Source: Mesorhizobium shangrilense
GTDB lineage: Bacteria > Pseudomonadota > Alphaproteobacteria > Rhizobiales > Rhizobiaceae
Assembly: GCF_040537815.1 (NCBI RefSeq)
Contig: NZ_JBEWSZ010000001.1
Span: 62,001 to 126,000, forward strand
Direction of reading: 5' to 3'
DNA: 64,000 bases
This document shows positions 35,775 to 44,388 of the stretch, one piece after another; the stretch's first letter is position 1, and each line of letters begins with the position of its first letter. The position numbers were made by a program, and so were the translations under genes. The notes under the pieces are model-generated. The model saw only the letters and a program-made list of their open reading frames with translations. It searched no databases and was not told where the DNA came from.

Positions 35775-36440
35775 TCAGGGCTTTTCATGCCTGTCATGTG
35801 CCAACGCAGGCGTCGGGCTTCGGCGTCCAATGCCGGAAAGGAATATCGTGACGGCCGAAACGACGATTGTTTCGGCTTCGGCGGGGGCGGGGGGCGGCCG
35901 CAGGCCGAGCACGACCTGCAAATGGTGATTGTCGCGCAGCATGCCGACGAAGAGATCCGCCGCCATCTTGCAATCATCGACGTCTATTTCATGTCTCGCC
36001 TTGGCCTGTTCGAGGACTTCGCCGAGCCGGGCGGAGGCGCGACCCGGGCCGCGGTCGAAGAAAGCCTTGGCAAGATCCGGAAACCGTGTCCCTTCCGTCA
36101 TGATCGTTCGATAGACGCCGATCAGTGTCGGCGACATGTAGATCGCCAGGAGCCGCCGGCCGAATTCGAGCAGCGTTTCCCTGATGTCATGTCCTTCAAT
36201 GCTCTCGGCCGTCAGCGCTGAAAGGGCCTTGTCGGACGTTTCTGATACGAGCGCGGTGAACAGGCCCTCCTTGTTGCCGAACTCGTTGTAGATATTGCGC
36301 TTCGAGCCTCCCAGCCTGCCGATGATCGCGTCGATGCTGGTGGCGGAGTAGCCCTGTTCGAAGAAAACAGCCGCGGCGGCTTCCAGCATCGCCGATCGGC
36401 GTTGGTCGGGTGACGGCCGTGTCGTTGTACGTCTGGCCAT
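35775..36440 (-). CDS. TetR-family repressor of the efflux pair
   Basis: A 221-residue TetR protein. The N-terminal HTH is RRSAMLEAAAAVFFEQGYSA and IDAIIGRLGGSKRNIYNEFG, followed by an all-helical ligand domain (LLEFGRRLLAIYMSPTLIGV). The start at 36440 (MARRTTTR) is chosen because residues before it are not TetR-like. It is divergent from an EmrA/EmrB-type efflux operon with two inverted repeats in between and is almost certainly its repressor. Confidence 0.92.
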   Translation of the reverse strand: MARRTTTRPSPDQRRSAMLEAAAAVFFEQGYSATSIDAIIGRLGGSKRNIYNEFGNKEGLFTALVSETSDKALSALTAESIEGHDIRETLLEFGRRLLAIYMSPTLIGVYRTIMTEGTRFPDLAKAFFDRGPGRASARLGEVLEQAKARHEIDVDDCKMAADLFVGMLRDNHHLQVVLGLRPPPAPAEAETIVVSAVTIFLSGIGRRSPTPALAHDRHEKP

Positions 36441-36475
36441 TTCAACCTCGTGAATGAGACAAATCAGTTTGCCGC

Positions 36476-36531
36476 TTGACTGGTACGGTAAGTTACCGTA
36501 TTTGTCAACCAAGGTGGTAACAGTTATTACC
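36476..36531. promoter_or_regulatory. Nested divergent promoters with TetR-type operators
   Basis: A perfect 17-bp palindrome TACGGTAA-g-TTACCGTA (36484-36500) is followed by a second dyad GGTAA-N6-TTACC (36516-36531). On the plus strand TTGACT (36476-36481) and TATTTG (36499-36504) are 17 bp apart with the first palindrome filling the spacer; on the minus strand TTGACA (36503-36508) reads back across the same palindrome. One repressor dimer would block both promoters. Confidence 0.75.
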
Positions 36532-36584
36532 AAAATCGACATCAGGCCGAAACCAAAGCGGCCGATCAAGCCGTGGAGGCAATC

Positions 36585-37808
36585 ATGAACGATCACGTCA
36601 GCCGCCCCGATCTCAAGCTTCTCGAGACCATAGACCCCAGCCGGCTCGACTCGCCGCCCAGGATCGAGGCGCCGCCCCGGCTTGACGAACCACTCCGGCT
36701 CGACTCTGGGGCGCCAGCGGATGTTCCCGCGACGGACGCGATCCGAAAGCCGGGACGGCCCTGGCTCAAGCGCGCGCTGTTGGGTGTGGCTGCCCTGGCG
36801 GCGCTGGGCGGTGGCACCTCCTATGGCTGGGACTACTGGACCGTTGGCCGCTTTCAGGTGTCAACCGATGACGCCTATGTGAAGAGCGATTCCACCGTCC
36901 TGGCGCCGAAGGTTTCCGGCTATCTCAAGGAGGTTCTCGTCACGGACAATCAGTCCGTGAAGATGAACCAGCCGCTCGCCAGGATCGATGACCGCGACTA
37001 TCTGGTCGCCCTTAGCCAGGCCCGGGCCAATGTCGATGCGGCGAATGCCGTTGTCGCCGAATTTCGAGCCTCGATCGACCAACAGGCCACGCTGATCGAC
37101 CAGGCGCGGGCGACTGTCCTGCTGGATCAGGCCAACCTGACATTCGCCGAGCAGGAGAACGTCAGATACGCCACGCTGGCAAAGAATGGTTCCGGGTCGG
37201 TCCAGAATGCCCAGCAGACCGTCTCGAAGCTGGCGATCGCAAAAGCCACGCTGCAGCGTGACGAGGCGGCCATGGCGGCCGCTGAAAAGCAAGTCACCAG
37301 TCTCGAGGCACAGCTCGCCAAGGCTCAGGCGGACGTGGAGCATGCCAGGGGTGTTCAAGACCAGGCCGAGCTGAATGTGAGCTACACGACGATCGCCGCG
37401 CCGATCGACGGCGTCGTCGGCAATCGGACGTTGCGTGTCGGCCAGTTCGTCCAGGCGGGCACGGCATTGATGAGCGTCGTGCCGCTATCGTCGGTCTACA
37501 TCGTCGCCAATTTCAAGGAAACGCAGCTGACCGACATTCGGCCCGGGCAACTGGTTTCCATCGATGTCGACAGCTACCCGGCCCATGTCCTCAAAGGCAT
37601 CGTCGACAGCGTCGCACCGGCCAGTGGCCAGGAGTTCGCCTTGCTGCCGCCGGACAATGCGACCGGCAATTTCACCAAGATCGTCCAGCGCGTTCCGGTG
37701 AAGATCAAGGTGGAGGCGGGCAGTCCCCTGGCCGGAATTCTGCGTCCGGGCATGTCGGTCGTGCCAACGATCGACACCCAGGATCCAGCCGTGAAGACGG
37801 CTCACTGA
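36585..37808 (+). CDS. HlyD/EmrA-type membrane fusion protein
   Basis: A 407-residue periplasmic adaptor of a multidrug efflux system. A Pro/Asp-rich cytoplasmic start is followed by one transmembrane helix (LLGVAALAALGGGTSYGW), the biotinyl-lipoyl half-motifs (DDAYVKSDSTVLAPKVSG and NVSYTTIAAPIDGVVGNRTL), a long coiled-coil hairpin between them, and the beta-barrel (SSVYIVANFKETQLTDI). ATG 36585 is favoured by GGAGG 6 nt upstream. It hands substrate from the MFS partner, 40 bp downstream, to an outer-membrane channel encoded elsewhere. Confidence 0.92.
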   Translation: MNDHVSRPDLKLLETIDPSRLDSPPRIEAPPRLDEPLRLDSGAPADVPATDAIRKPGRPWLKRALLGVAALAALGGGTSYGWDYWTVGRFQVSTDDAYVKSDSTVLAPKVSGYLKEVLVTDNQSVKMNQPLARIDDRDYLVALSQARANVDAANAVVAEFRASIDQQATLIDQARATVLLDQANLTFAEQENVRYATLAKNGSGSVQNAQQTVSKLAIAKATLQRDEAAMAAAEKQVTSLEAQLAKAQADVEHARGVQDQAELNVSYTTIAAPIDGVVGNRTLRVGQFVQAGTALMSVVPLSSVYIVANFKETQLTDIRPGQLVSIDVDSYPAHVLKGIVDSVAPASGQEFALLPPDNATGNFTKIVQRVPVKIKVEAGSPLAGILRPGMSVVPTIDTQDPAVKTAH

Positions 37809-37848
37809 CCGGGCGAGTGGTCACGAACAATCGAGAGAAGGACGCGCC

Positions 37849-39420
37849 ATGTCGCATCAAGCGGCCGCGGGCAACGAACATTCCGCCAGCGCCAGGGACT
37901 GGATCACGGTTTCAGCGGGGCTGATCGGGGCCTTCATGGCGGTCCTGAACATCCAGATCACCAATGCCTCGCTGCTGAACATCGAGGGCGGCATTGGCAC
38001 TGGCGTGGACAATGGGGCATGGATTTCCACCAGCTATCTGATTGGCGAAATCATCGTCATCCCGCTCTGCGATTATCTGAGCCGGGTGTTTTCGTTTCGT
38101 ATCTTCCTGCTGGTGAACTCCGTGCTGTTCATCGCGTTTTCCGCGAGTTGCGCCTTCGCGCAGAACCTCGGGCAGATGATCGTGCTGCGCGGCATCCAGG
38201 GTTTTACCGGCGGCGTGCTGATTCCCATGGCGTTCACGCTGATACTGACCAAGTTGCCGAAGGCGCAGCAGCCGATCGGCATGGCGATGTTCGCGGTCAC
38301 GGCAACCTTCGCACCGGCGATCGGACCGACGATCGGCGGCTACCTCACCGAGAATTTCGGATGGCAGTACATCTTCTTCATCAATCTGGTGCCGGGAGCG
38401 ATCATGGTCCTGGTTCTCTCGATGACGCTGGAGAGAACCCCAATGCGCCTGGACCTGCTGAAGCAGGGCGACTGGCTGGGCATCATCTCGATGGCGATCG
38501 GGCTTGGCGCCCTGCAGACCGTGCTCGAGGAAGGCAACAAGGACGACTGGTTCGGCTCGACCTTCATCATCAAGCTTGCCCTGGTGGCCCTGGTATTTCT
38601 CACCATCTTCATCGTCACCGAGCTCAGCGTCGCAAATCCGGCCGTCAATCTGAGGCTGCTTGCCAGACGCAACTTCGGCCTTGGAACCCTGGCCAATGCG
38701 CTGTTCGGCTTTGGGCTGTTCGGCTCGGTCTTTCTCCTGCCTCAATATCTTGGCCAGGCGCAGGGCTACAATGCCCAGCAAATCGGGTCCGTCATGGCCT
38801 GGACGGGGCTGCCGCAGCTCATCGTCATCCCGTTCGTGCCGAAACTCATGAAGATCTTCGACACGCGGCTTCTGGTGAGCTTCGGACTGGGCCTGTTCGG
38901 CATCAGTTGCATGATGAACATGACCATGTCGCCTGATACCGCCGGCGATCAGTTCTTCGTGCCCAATGTCGTGCGCGCGGTCGGGCAAGCCTTTGCCATG
39001 GCGCCGTTGACCGGCATCGCGATGCTGGGAATCGCCAAGGAGGAATCAGCCGCCGCCTCCGGTCTTTTCAATATGTTGCGCAATCTTGGCGGCGCCGTCG
39101 GCGTGGCGATGCTGGGCACGATATTCACCAGGCGCGAGCAGTTCCATTCCAACATCAATGGCATCTCGATCAATGTGTTTCGCCAGGAGGTCCGCGATCG
39201 CATCGAGCAGACGACACAGTACTTCATGGCGCACGGCGTGTCGGACTTCGACGCCGCCCGCCAGAAGGCTATCGTGGCGCTTGGAAGGGCGGTTCAGAAA
39301 CAGTCTGTGATCATGGGATACAGCGACACATTCGTCGTTCTCGGAGCGACGTTGTTCGCCGCCGCGTTCCTTGTGATGCTGGCCAAGAAAGGGCAGTCCA
39401 CAGGCGCTGTCGCCCATTAG
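37849..39420 (+). CDS. EmrB/QacA-type MFS drug exporter (DHA2)
   Basis: A 523-residue major facilitator with fourteen helices, the DHA2 form. Motif A-like NGAWISTSYLIGEIIVIPLCD, motif C-like FAPAIGPTIGGYL and the long tail helix are present. Second gene of the EmrA-EmrB operon controlled by the divergent TetR protein. It exports hydrophobic compounds using the proton gradient; substrate unknown. Confidence 0.93.
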   Translation: MSHQAAAGNEHSASARDWITVSAGLIGAFMAVLNIQITNASLLNIEGGIGTGVDNGAWISTSYLIGEIIVIPLCDYLSRVFSFRIFLLVNSVLFIAFSASCAFAQNLGQMIVLRGIQGFTGGVLIPMAFTLILTKLPKAQQPIGMAMFAVTATFAPAIGPTIGGYLTENFGWQYIFFINLVPGAIMVLVLSMTLERTPMRLDLLKQGDWLGIISMAIGLGALQTVLEEGNKDDWFGSTFIIKLALVALVFLTIFIVTELSVANPAVNLRLLARRNFGLGTLANALFGFGLFGSVFLLPQYLGQAQGYNAQQIGSVMAWTGLPQLIVIPFVPKLMKIFDTRLLVSFGLGLFGISCMMNMTMSPDTAGDQFFVPNVVRAVGQAFAMAPLTGIAMLGIAKEESAAASGLFNMLRNLGGAVGVAMLGTIFTRREQFHSNINGISINVFRQEVRDRIEQTTQYFMAHGVSDFDAARQKAIVALGRAVQKQSVIMGYSDTFVVLGATLFAAAFLVMLAKKGQSTGAVAH

Positions 39421-39507
39421 AGCATGATCCCATAGAGGCCGGGATTGGGTGGATAGCGGCCTGTCCGTTTCTTGCGATCGGAAGGGACAGGCCGCCGTCG
39501 CAGCGCG

Positions 39508-40389
39508 TTATTTCAGCGGCAAAAACAGGTCCGCGACCGCCTCGTGCTCCGGCACTTCCGCGAAGAAGCCCAGCCGCTGGCAATAGATCGGGAAGTCGCG
39601 TGCCTCCTCGCCGCTGGCCGGAAGCCACTCGCGATAAAGGTAGAGCGCGGCGGGCTCCAGATTGTCGGTGTTGCCGACGACGCGCAGCACCGCGCAGCGT
39701 CCGCCAGGGATCTCGCCGGCTCTGATCTGCTCACCGTTCGCCTCGATCGGTTGGTCGGTCCCGACACAAAGGTCCATGCTATAATCGGCAGGCGGCGTAG
39801 GTCGCCGCTCGGAACGCCAGACATTGAAGGTCGGGCTTGTCCTGGGGTGCAGACCCGCGGCCTTGCGCCAGGCGATGAACCGCTGGATGGTGGCGCCGAG
39901 CGTTGCGGGGTCGCCCCGATGCTCCATGATCGCCACCGGCGTAGGGGGCACATCGCGAATCGTTACGTCGTCAGTGGTAAAAGTCTTCTGCATGAGCTTG
40001 CTCCTGGCGTTGTCGAGAGGCCCGAAGGCCGCATGCCACGGCTCCCAATCGGGAGACTTCCGGAACGATGAAGGCGATTGCCCGAACCTTTGCCGAAAGG
40101 CGCGGGCGAAGGCGTCCGGTGCATCGTAACCGGCATCCATCGCTATGTCCGTGACGCTTTGGGCGTCCATGTAGGCCAGCCGGTGCGAAGCGCGCTTCAT
40201 ACGGGCAAGCTGGACATAGCTATGCACGGACAACCCGAAGGTCGCCGTAAACTGCCGGTGGAAATGAAACTTCGAGAAGGCCGCGACACCGCTCAGCGTT
40301 TCCAGGTCCAGATCACTGTCGAGATGCCGGTCGATGTAGTCCAGCACCCGTTGCATCCGGGCATGGTGATTTTGAAGCGCCGCCTTCAT
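39508..40389 (-). CDS. AraC-family regulator with GyrI-like domain
   Basis: A 293-residue Rob/SoxS-like regulator. Two AraC helix-turn-helices fill residues 10-105 (LSGVAAFSKFHFHRQFTATF and VTDIAMDAGYDAPDAFARAF), and residues about 135-290 form a GyrI/SHS2 ligand domain (VTIRDVPPTPVAIMEHRGD and a final LGFFAEVPEHEA). Such proteins sense small amphipathic compounds. Located beside an efflux operon, though on the opposite strand. Confidence 0.92.
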   Translation of the reverse strand: MKAALQNHHARMQRVLDYIDRHLDSDLDLETLSGVAAFSKFHFHRQFTATFGLSVHSYVQLARMKRASHRLAYMDAQSVTDIAMDAGYDAPDAFARAFRQRFGQSPSSFRKSPDWEPWHAAFGPLDNARSKLMQKTFTTDDVTIRDVPPTPVAIMEHRGDPATLGATIQRFIAWRKAAGLHPRTSPTFNVWRSERRPTPPADYSMDLCVGTDQPIEANGEQIRAGEIPGGRCAVLRVVGNTDNLEPAALYLYREWLPASGEEARDFPIYCQRLGFFAEVPEHEAVADLFLPLK

Positions 40390-40554
40390 CGTCCGTCCTC
40401 CGTGGCGGCTTCAACTAGTCGCTCATGGCCACAATTTGCTCGACCGATCTTGCGGTTTTGTCACGCGTCGCGGAACATCGCCAAGGACCGTTACGGGCAC
40501 ACCCAGTTTATGGACGAGCGTCGACAAGGGAGCGCTTGCGGCCCCGGCCGCGGC

Positions 40555-41055
40555 TTATGGGTCCGCAGCCTGGGTGACCGCGCTCTCTTCCTGCATCCGG
40601 GTGGACAGCTGCCTCAGCACGTCGACGAAGTCGTTGAAGCGCTGTTCGCCGATGTCGTGCGCCCATTGCGTGTGCAACCGGCGCATGGTGGCCAGGATCA
40701 CGTCGACGACCTGCTTGCCGCGTGCACTCAGGTAGATCAGGCGCCGATCGCCGCCTTCGGGCGCGCGCCGCTCGATATAGCCGAGGTCCTCGAGCTGGAC
40801 GATCAGGTAGTTCATCGCCTGCCGCGACATTCGCTTCTGGCGCGCCAGATCAGACGGTCGGATACCGTCCGGAACCGGGTAGCTGAACATGGGAAAATGC
40901 GCTTCCTGCAAGTCGCTGAAGCCGGCATCGCGGATAGCGCGGGACAGATGGTCGCGCACGTGCTCCCAGGTCATGCGCAGGAGGGCGCCGAAAAACGGTT
41001 GGCCCGGCACCTTGCCATTGGCCTGACGATCCGCAAGTAGATTGGGCGTTGACAT
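40555..41055 (-). CDS. MarR-family regulator
   Basis: A 166-residue MarR protein: dimer helices at both ends, recognition region RPSDLARQKRMSRQAMNYLI and the wing YIERRAPEGGDRRLIYLSARG with the DxR motif. It is divergent from a cupin gene; two MarR-type palindromes lie in the 60 bp between them, so it probably represses both. Confidence 0.92.
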   Translation of the reverse strand: MSTPNLLADRQANGKVPGQPFFGALLRMTWEHVRDHLSRAIRDAGFSDLQEAHFPMFSYPVPDGIRPSDLARQKRMSRQAMNYLIVQLEDLGYIERRAPEGGDRRLIYLSARGKQVVDVILATMRRLHTQWAHDIGEQRFNDFVDVLRQLSTRMQEESAVTQAADP

Positions 41056-41058
41056 GTT

Positions 41059-41100
41059 TGTAAAGTCACTTTACACGATATTTCGTAAAGTCATTTTACA
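41059..41100. promoter_or_regulatory. Two MarR-type operators
   Basis: TGTAAAGT-c-ACTTTACA (41059-41075) is a perfect 17-bp palindrome. A degenerate second copy, CGTAAAGT-c-ATTTTACA, follows at 41084-41100, 25 bp centre to centre (2.4 helical turns). They occupy the whole gap between the divergent marR and cupin genes. Confidence 0.8.
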
Positions 41101-41115
41101 TCAGGGAGCAGAACA

Positions 41116-41535
41116 ATGGAAGCGCGTGCGGACAAGGTTGTTCGGATCGGCGAATTGGAATTGACCTTCCTTGTCAACGAGGAAGGCGCCACGGTGTTCG
41201 AGTGCGTTATTCCGCCGGGCGCTCGCGTACCGGCCCCCCACTACCATCAGGAGGCCGACGAAACCCTCTACGGACTGGAGGGCGTCCTGACGGTCACCGC
41301 CGATGGCCGCACGCAACTGCTCGGTCCCGGTGACACCGTGTTCATCCCGCGCGGGAGTGTGCATCATCACGAGAACCTGCATGAGGGCAGGTCCCGGACC
41401 TTGGCGGTGATGACCCCGGGCACCATAGCGCGCCGCTACTTCGAGGAGATGGCAGAGGTGATCAACGTTCCTGGCAAGCCGGACCTGGCCAGGGCCAAGG
41501 AGATCATGCTCCGCCACGGGCTCATTCCTGTTTAG
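41116..41535 (+). CDS. Cupin-domain protein
   Basis: A 139-residue single cupin barrel. Motif 1 contains APHYHQEADETLYGLEGVLTV with the His-His-Glu metal ligands, and motif 2 holds the late His in FIPRGSVHHHEN. Metal-binding cupins act as dioxygenases, isomerases or storage proteins. GGGAG 7 nt before the ATG. Controlled with the divergent marR gene. Substrate unknown. Confidence 0.9.
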   Translation: MEARADKVVRIGELELTFLVNEEGATVFECVIPPGARVPAPHYHQEADETLYGLEGVLTVTADGRTQLLGPGDTVFIPRGSVHHHENLHEGRSRTLAVMTPGTIARRYFEEMAEVINVPGKPDLARAKEIMLRHGLIPV

Positions 41536-41572
41536 GTGCCCTGCCGAACTGGCCAGGACGAGGCGGCGCGCT

Positions 41573-41719
41573 TTAGGCTCTGTTGCTCGCGGCGGGCAAG
41601 ATCGCACGCCCGGTCAGGTACCACAGCGCCGAAACGATGATGATCGCCAGATAGCCGTCCACGGCATAGTGCCAACCGGTATAGACGGAACCAAAAAGGA
41701 TGATGGCGGCGAAGCCCCA
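41573..41719 (-). pseudogene. Remnant of a PAP2-family phosphatase C-terminus
   Basis: A 48-codon minus-strand frame reads GFAAIILFGSVYTGWHYAVDGYLAII up to ALWYLTGRAILPAASNRA and a TAA at 41573-41575. The GWHYAVDGY segment with two hydrophobic helices matches the C-terminal catalytic-histidine end of PAP2/inositolphosphotransferase-like membrane proteins. A stop at 41720-41722 precedes it in frame and no start exists, so only the tail of a lost gene is left. Confidence 0.65.
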
Positions 41720-41774
41720 TCAAATCGTGCGATGCGGCGCCGAGGCCAGGCGTGCCGCCACAGATCGCCCTGCC

Positions 41775-42152
41775 TCAGTTGCCGTCGTCCTGGTCCTGCG
41801 GCAGCTGGCCGTTATCGTTGTCGTTGGAGACGGCGGGCGGCCTTGGGGCGTCGCCGCCATCGCGCGGCATCTCGTCGGGCTGCATCATGTCGGTGTTGTT
41901 CTCGTCATTGACGTCCGGCGGCAGGATTTCATCGGTCGGCGGCAGGTCGTCGGGCGCGACTTCATCGGGCTGGGCGGACTGGTCGTCGCCCGGGCCGACA
42001 TCCTGGCTGGGCACGGGATTGGCCAGGCGGTCCACCACAGTGATGGTGGGCTTATAGGGCAGGGGCAGAGGCATGGCGGCCGCGTGCGCTGCCGGCGTCG
42101 CCATCATGAGGGCCACCGAGGACGCGAACGCCAGATGCCTGAGCTGCAACAT
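41775..42152 (-). CDS. Secreted acidic Pro/Asp-rich protein
   Basis: A 125-residue exported protein: signal peptide MLQLRHLAFASSVALMMATP with an AAHA cleavage region, a short conserved part (YKPTITVVDRLANPVPSQD), then an acidic Asp/Pro/Asn-rich low-complexity tail (PPTDEILPPD, NDNDNGQLPQ). The start at 42152 begins the signal peptide; the frame runs further upstream but is not protein-like there. Function unknown, possibly cation binding in the periplasm. Confidence 0.7.
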   Translation of the reverse strand: MLQLRHLAFASSVALMMATPAAHAAAMPLPLPYKPTITVVDRLANPVPSQDVGPGDDQSAQPDEVAPDDLPPTDEILPPDVNDENNTDMMQPDEMPRDGGDAPRPPAVSNDNDNGQLPQDQDDGN

Positions 42153-42389
42153 CTCTAGAAATCCTCTGACGGCGTCGATGGCGATGCGATATCCGGGGGT
42201 AATCCGGGAAAGTCCTGGCAACCATGGCTGCCGGGCTGCTGCGACCACGCATACGATGAATCTGATTCGGGCTTTTGCAAAAATGCACGAATCGAGACGG
42301 AAAAGAGAGGCGCCATGACAGCCGGGCCGGTACAAGGATTGTAAGCGCCCAAAACATATTGCGATGGATCGCGGCTGGAGGGGACGGGC

Positions 42390-42851
42390 ATGGGCTGGTT
42401 GAAAGTTGGGCTCGTCGCCCTGTTGACGGTGTCCGCGAGTGCTGCCCAAGCTGGTGACAGCTACGGCTTCAGGATCGATCTGTCGCTGTCGGCCAAGGCG
42501 GCAAGCGAGCTTGCCCGGCTGCATGAGGGCATCGTCGTTGCCGCGTCCTACTATGGCGACCCGAAACCCGCCTTTGCCAAGAAAGCGAACGAAGTCGGGC
42601 AGATCGATCTCGGCAGGGAAGAGATCACCGTCGACAGCACGGTTGCGTCCGTTGACGTCACCGGCAAGGCCTTCGAACGGGGCCACGTCAAATGGCTGAC
42701 CGAGGGCAAGGTCATGGTCAATGTGAACGTCTATTCGGCGCGCCGCAGCGGTCCCGACAACATACTGGACTGCGACTTCTTCGACGACGCGCTGACGCTT
42801 GCGCAACAGGCGCCGCTCACATTGCATTGCAAGCTCATCGGCGAGCCGTGA
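42390..42851 (+). CDS. Periplasmic hypothetical protein
   Basis: A 153-residue exported protein. After the signal (MGWLKVGLVALLTVSASAAQA) the mature part is beta-rich (YGFRIDLSLSAKAASELARL, GHVKWLTEGKVMVNVNVYSAR) with two cysteines near the end (LDCDFF and LHCKL) that could form a disulfide. GGAGGGG before the ATG is a strong ribosome site. I do not recognise the family. It stands alone upstream of uppP. Confidence 0.75.
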   Translation: MGWLKVGLVALLTVSASAAQAGDSYGFRIDLSLSAKAASELARLHEGIVVAASYYGDPKPAFAKKANEVGQIDLGREEITVDSTVASVDVTGKAFERGHVKWLTEGKVMVNVNVYSARRSGPDNILDCDFFDDALTLAQQAPLTLHCKLIGEP

Positions 42852-43030
42852 TACCAGAGCACCTTGCGGACGCCTGTCCGGCTTGAATAGAGTGCCGGCC
42901 GCCGCCCGTGTCTTACGCGCGTATCAAAACCACGGGAAACTGATCCGCACGGCGAACCGTCGGAAAACGAGAAGTCCACGATGTCCGGGAGGCGTGGGCT
43001 TTGGGAGGCAGAAAAAAGGAAAGGCATTAA

Positions 43031-43879
43031 ATGGTATCGTATGTTCAGGCAGTCATTCTCGGATTGCTGCAGGGTTTCTCGGAACTTTTCCCCATATCCA
43101 GCCTAGGCCACAGCGTGCTCATCCCGGCCTTGCTCGGCTGGAATCTCGACCAGTCGAGCGATGCCTTCCTGTCCTTCCTGGTTCTCACGCACCTGTCCAC
43201 AGCCCTTGTGCTGCTGGGCTTCTTCTGGCGCGACTGGGTGGCGATCGTCAGCGGCGTGCTGCGTTCGCTGGCCGAACGCCAGATCAAGAAGGAAGACACC
43301 TATGCGCGCATCGGCTGGCTGATCATCGTGTCAACCATACCGGCGGGCATTCTGGGCATATTGTTCGAGCAGCGGCTGAAGGATTTGTTTTCCGCCGCCG
43401 ACATCATCGCAGGCGCGCTCATCCTCAACGGCATCGCGCTGTATGGTGTCGAATGGCTGCGCAGCCACGCCACCACCGAAGGCGCCTATGACGACCGCAA
43501 GCTGGCCGACATGTCATGGGGCAAGAGCATCCTCATCGGCGTGGCGCAATGCCTGGCGCTGATCCCCGGCTTCTCGCGCACCGGCATGACCATCGCCGGC
43601 GGCCTGGTGACCGGGCTCTCGCACGACAATGCCGCGCGCTATTCCTTCCTGCTGGCGACGCCGATCATCTTCGCCGCCGCCGTGCTGAAAGTGCCGGACC
43701 TGTTCGCCAATGGCGCGGTCGGACTGGCGCCGGCCGTCGTCGGCGCGGTCTGTTCGGGCGTCAGCGCCTATCTGTCGGTGCGCTTCCTGCTCAAATATTT
43801 CGAGACGCGCACGCTGACGCCCTTTGCTATCTACTGCGTCGTCGCCGGTTGCCTGGCGATGGCGGTGCTGAAGCTCTGA
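43031..43879 (+). CDS. uppP: Undecaprenyl-diphosphatase
   Basis: A 282-residue BacA/UppP membrane enzyme that dephosphorylates undecaprenyl diphosphate to recycle the wall lipid carrier. The family motifs are LQGFSELFPISSLGHSVL (Glu and Ser of the first site) and ALIPGFSRTGMTIAGGL (the PGxSRSG-type motif) in the two inverted repeats. The length is normal. Rhizobia often carry more than one copy. Confidence 0.94.
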   Translation: MVSYVQAVILGLLQGFSELFPISSLGHSVLIPALLGWNLDQSSDAFLSFLVLTHLSTALVLLGFFWRDWVAIVSGVLRSLAERQIKKEDTYARIGWLIIVSTIPAGILGILFEQRLKDLFSAADIIAGALILNGIALYGVEWLRSHATTEGAYDDRKLADMSWGKSILIGVAQCLALIPGFSRTGMTIAGGLVTGLSHDNAARYSFLLATPIIFAAAVLKVPDLFANGAVGLAPAVVGAVCSGVSAYLSVRFLLKYFETRTLTPFAIYCVVAGCLAMAVLKL

Positions 43880-44001
43880 TCGGGCGGCATTCCCGCCCCC
43901 TTGTGGGGCGCCGAAGGACGGGCGAGACCCGTGGCTCGCCCCGGTAAGCCAGGGTGAGGGTCTATCTTCGCAAGAATATGCCATTGCCCTGCCAGAGGGA
44001 A

Positions 44002-44117
44002 GGAACCTTGCGGCGCGCTGGAAGTTTTGAAAACAGCCGCTTTCCCTCAAGGCGGTGAAGGCTGATCGCGTCAGCTTTCGGACAAGGCCCCGCCGGCTCA
44101 GCCGGCGGGGCTTTTTT
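44002..44117 (+). ncRNA. Candidate small RNA with stress-type promoter
   Basis: GGAAC (44002-44006), 16 bp, then AGTT (44023-44026) resembles the alphaproteobacterial EcfG promoter (GGAAC-N16/17-CGTT; the first -10 base differs). An RNA starting near 44032 would run about 86 nt to an intrinsic terminator at 44087-44117. No open frame fits. It sits in the 323-bp gap between uppP and a small gene. Inference only. Confidence 0.35.
44087..44117 (+). terminator. Intrinsic terminator
   Basis: A perfect 11-bp GC-rich stem (44087-44097 with 44101-44111), a 3-nt TCA loop and a run of six T (44112-44117). It is 208 bp after the uppP stop, too far to be its simple end, and fits the candidate small RNA. 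Confidence 0.85.
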
Positions 44118-44202
44118 CATGGGCATGCCATGTCTAGACTGGATCTGACTGGCCGGAACAATCCAACCGGTCGCTCGTTGGCGCTCGAAGGAGATTGCCG
44201 CC

Positions 44203-44388
44203 ATGAGCCTGATGAAATTCAGCATTGCGAACACGCCGAGGCCAGATCCGAACGACGAACCACCGGCTGACGCGCCGACATGGACGCCGGATGTGCGCGA
44301 GTCCGGCCCCGACCTGCTTCCCGACGAGATGCCCACGCCAAACCCCGACGAGAACCGGAAACCGGCCAGACATGTGGAGGCGCCATGA
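44203..44388 (+). CDS. Small Pro/Asp-rich hypothetical protein
   Basis: A 61-residue polar protein (PRPDPNDEPPADAPTWTPD, LPDEMPTPNPDEN) with no predicted structure. GGAG lies 9 nt before the ATG and its stop overlaps the start of the GFA gene (ATGA, 44385-44388), so it is very probably translated. Function unknown; a disordered leader or partner of the GFA protein. Confidence 0.65.
   Translation: MSLMKFSIANTPRPDPNDEPPADAPTWTPDVRESGPDLLPDEMPTPNPDENRKPARHVEAP

Noticed and set aside
42153..42827. Upstream extension of the acidic secreted protein
   Set aside because: The signal peptide begins at 42152; the extension overlaps the complement of the gene at 42390.
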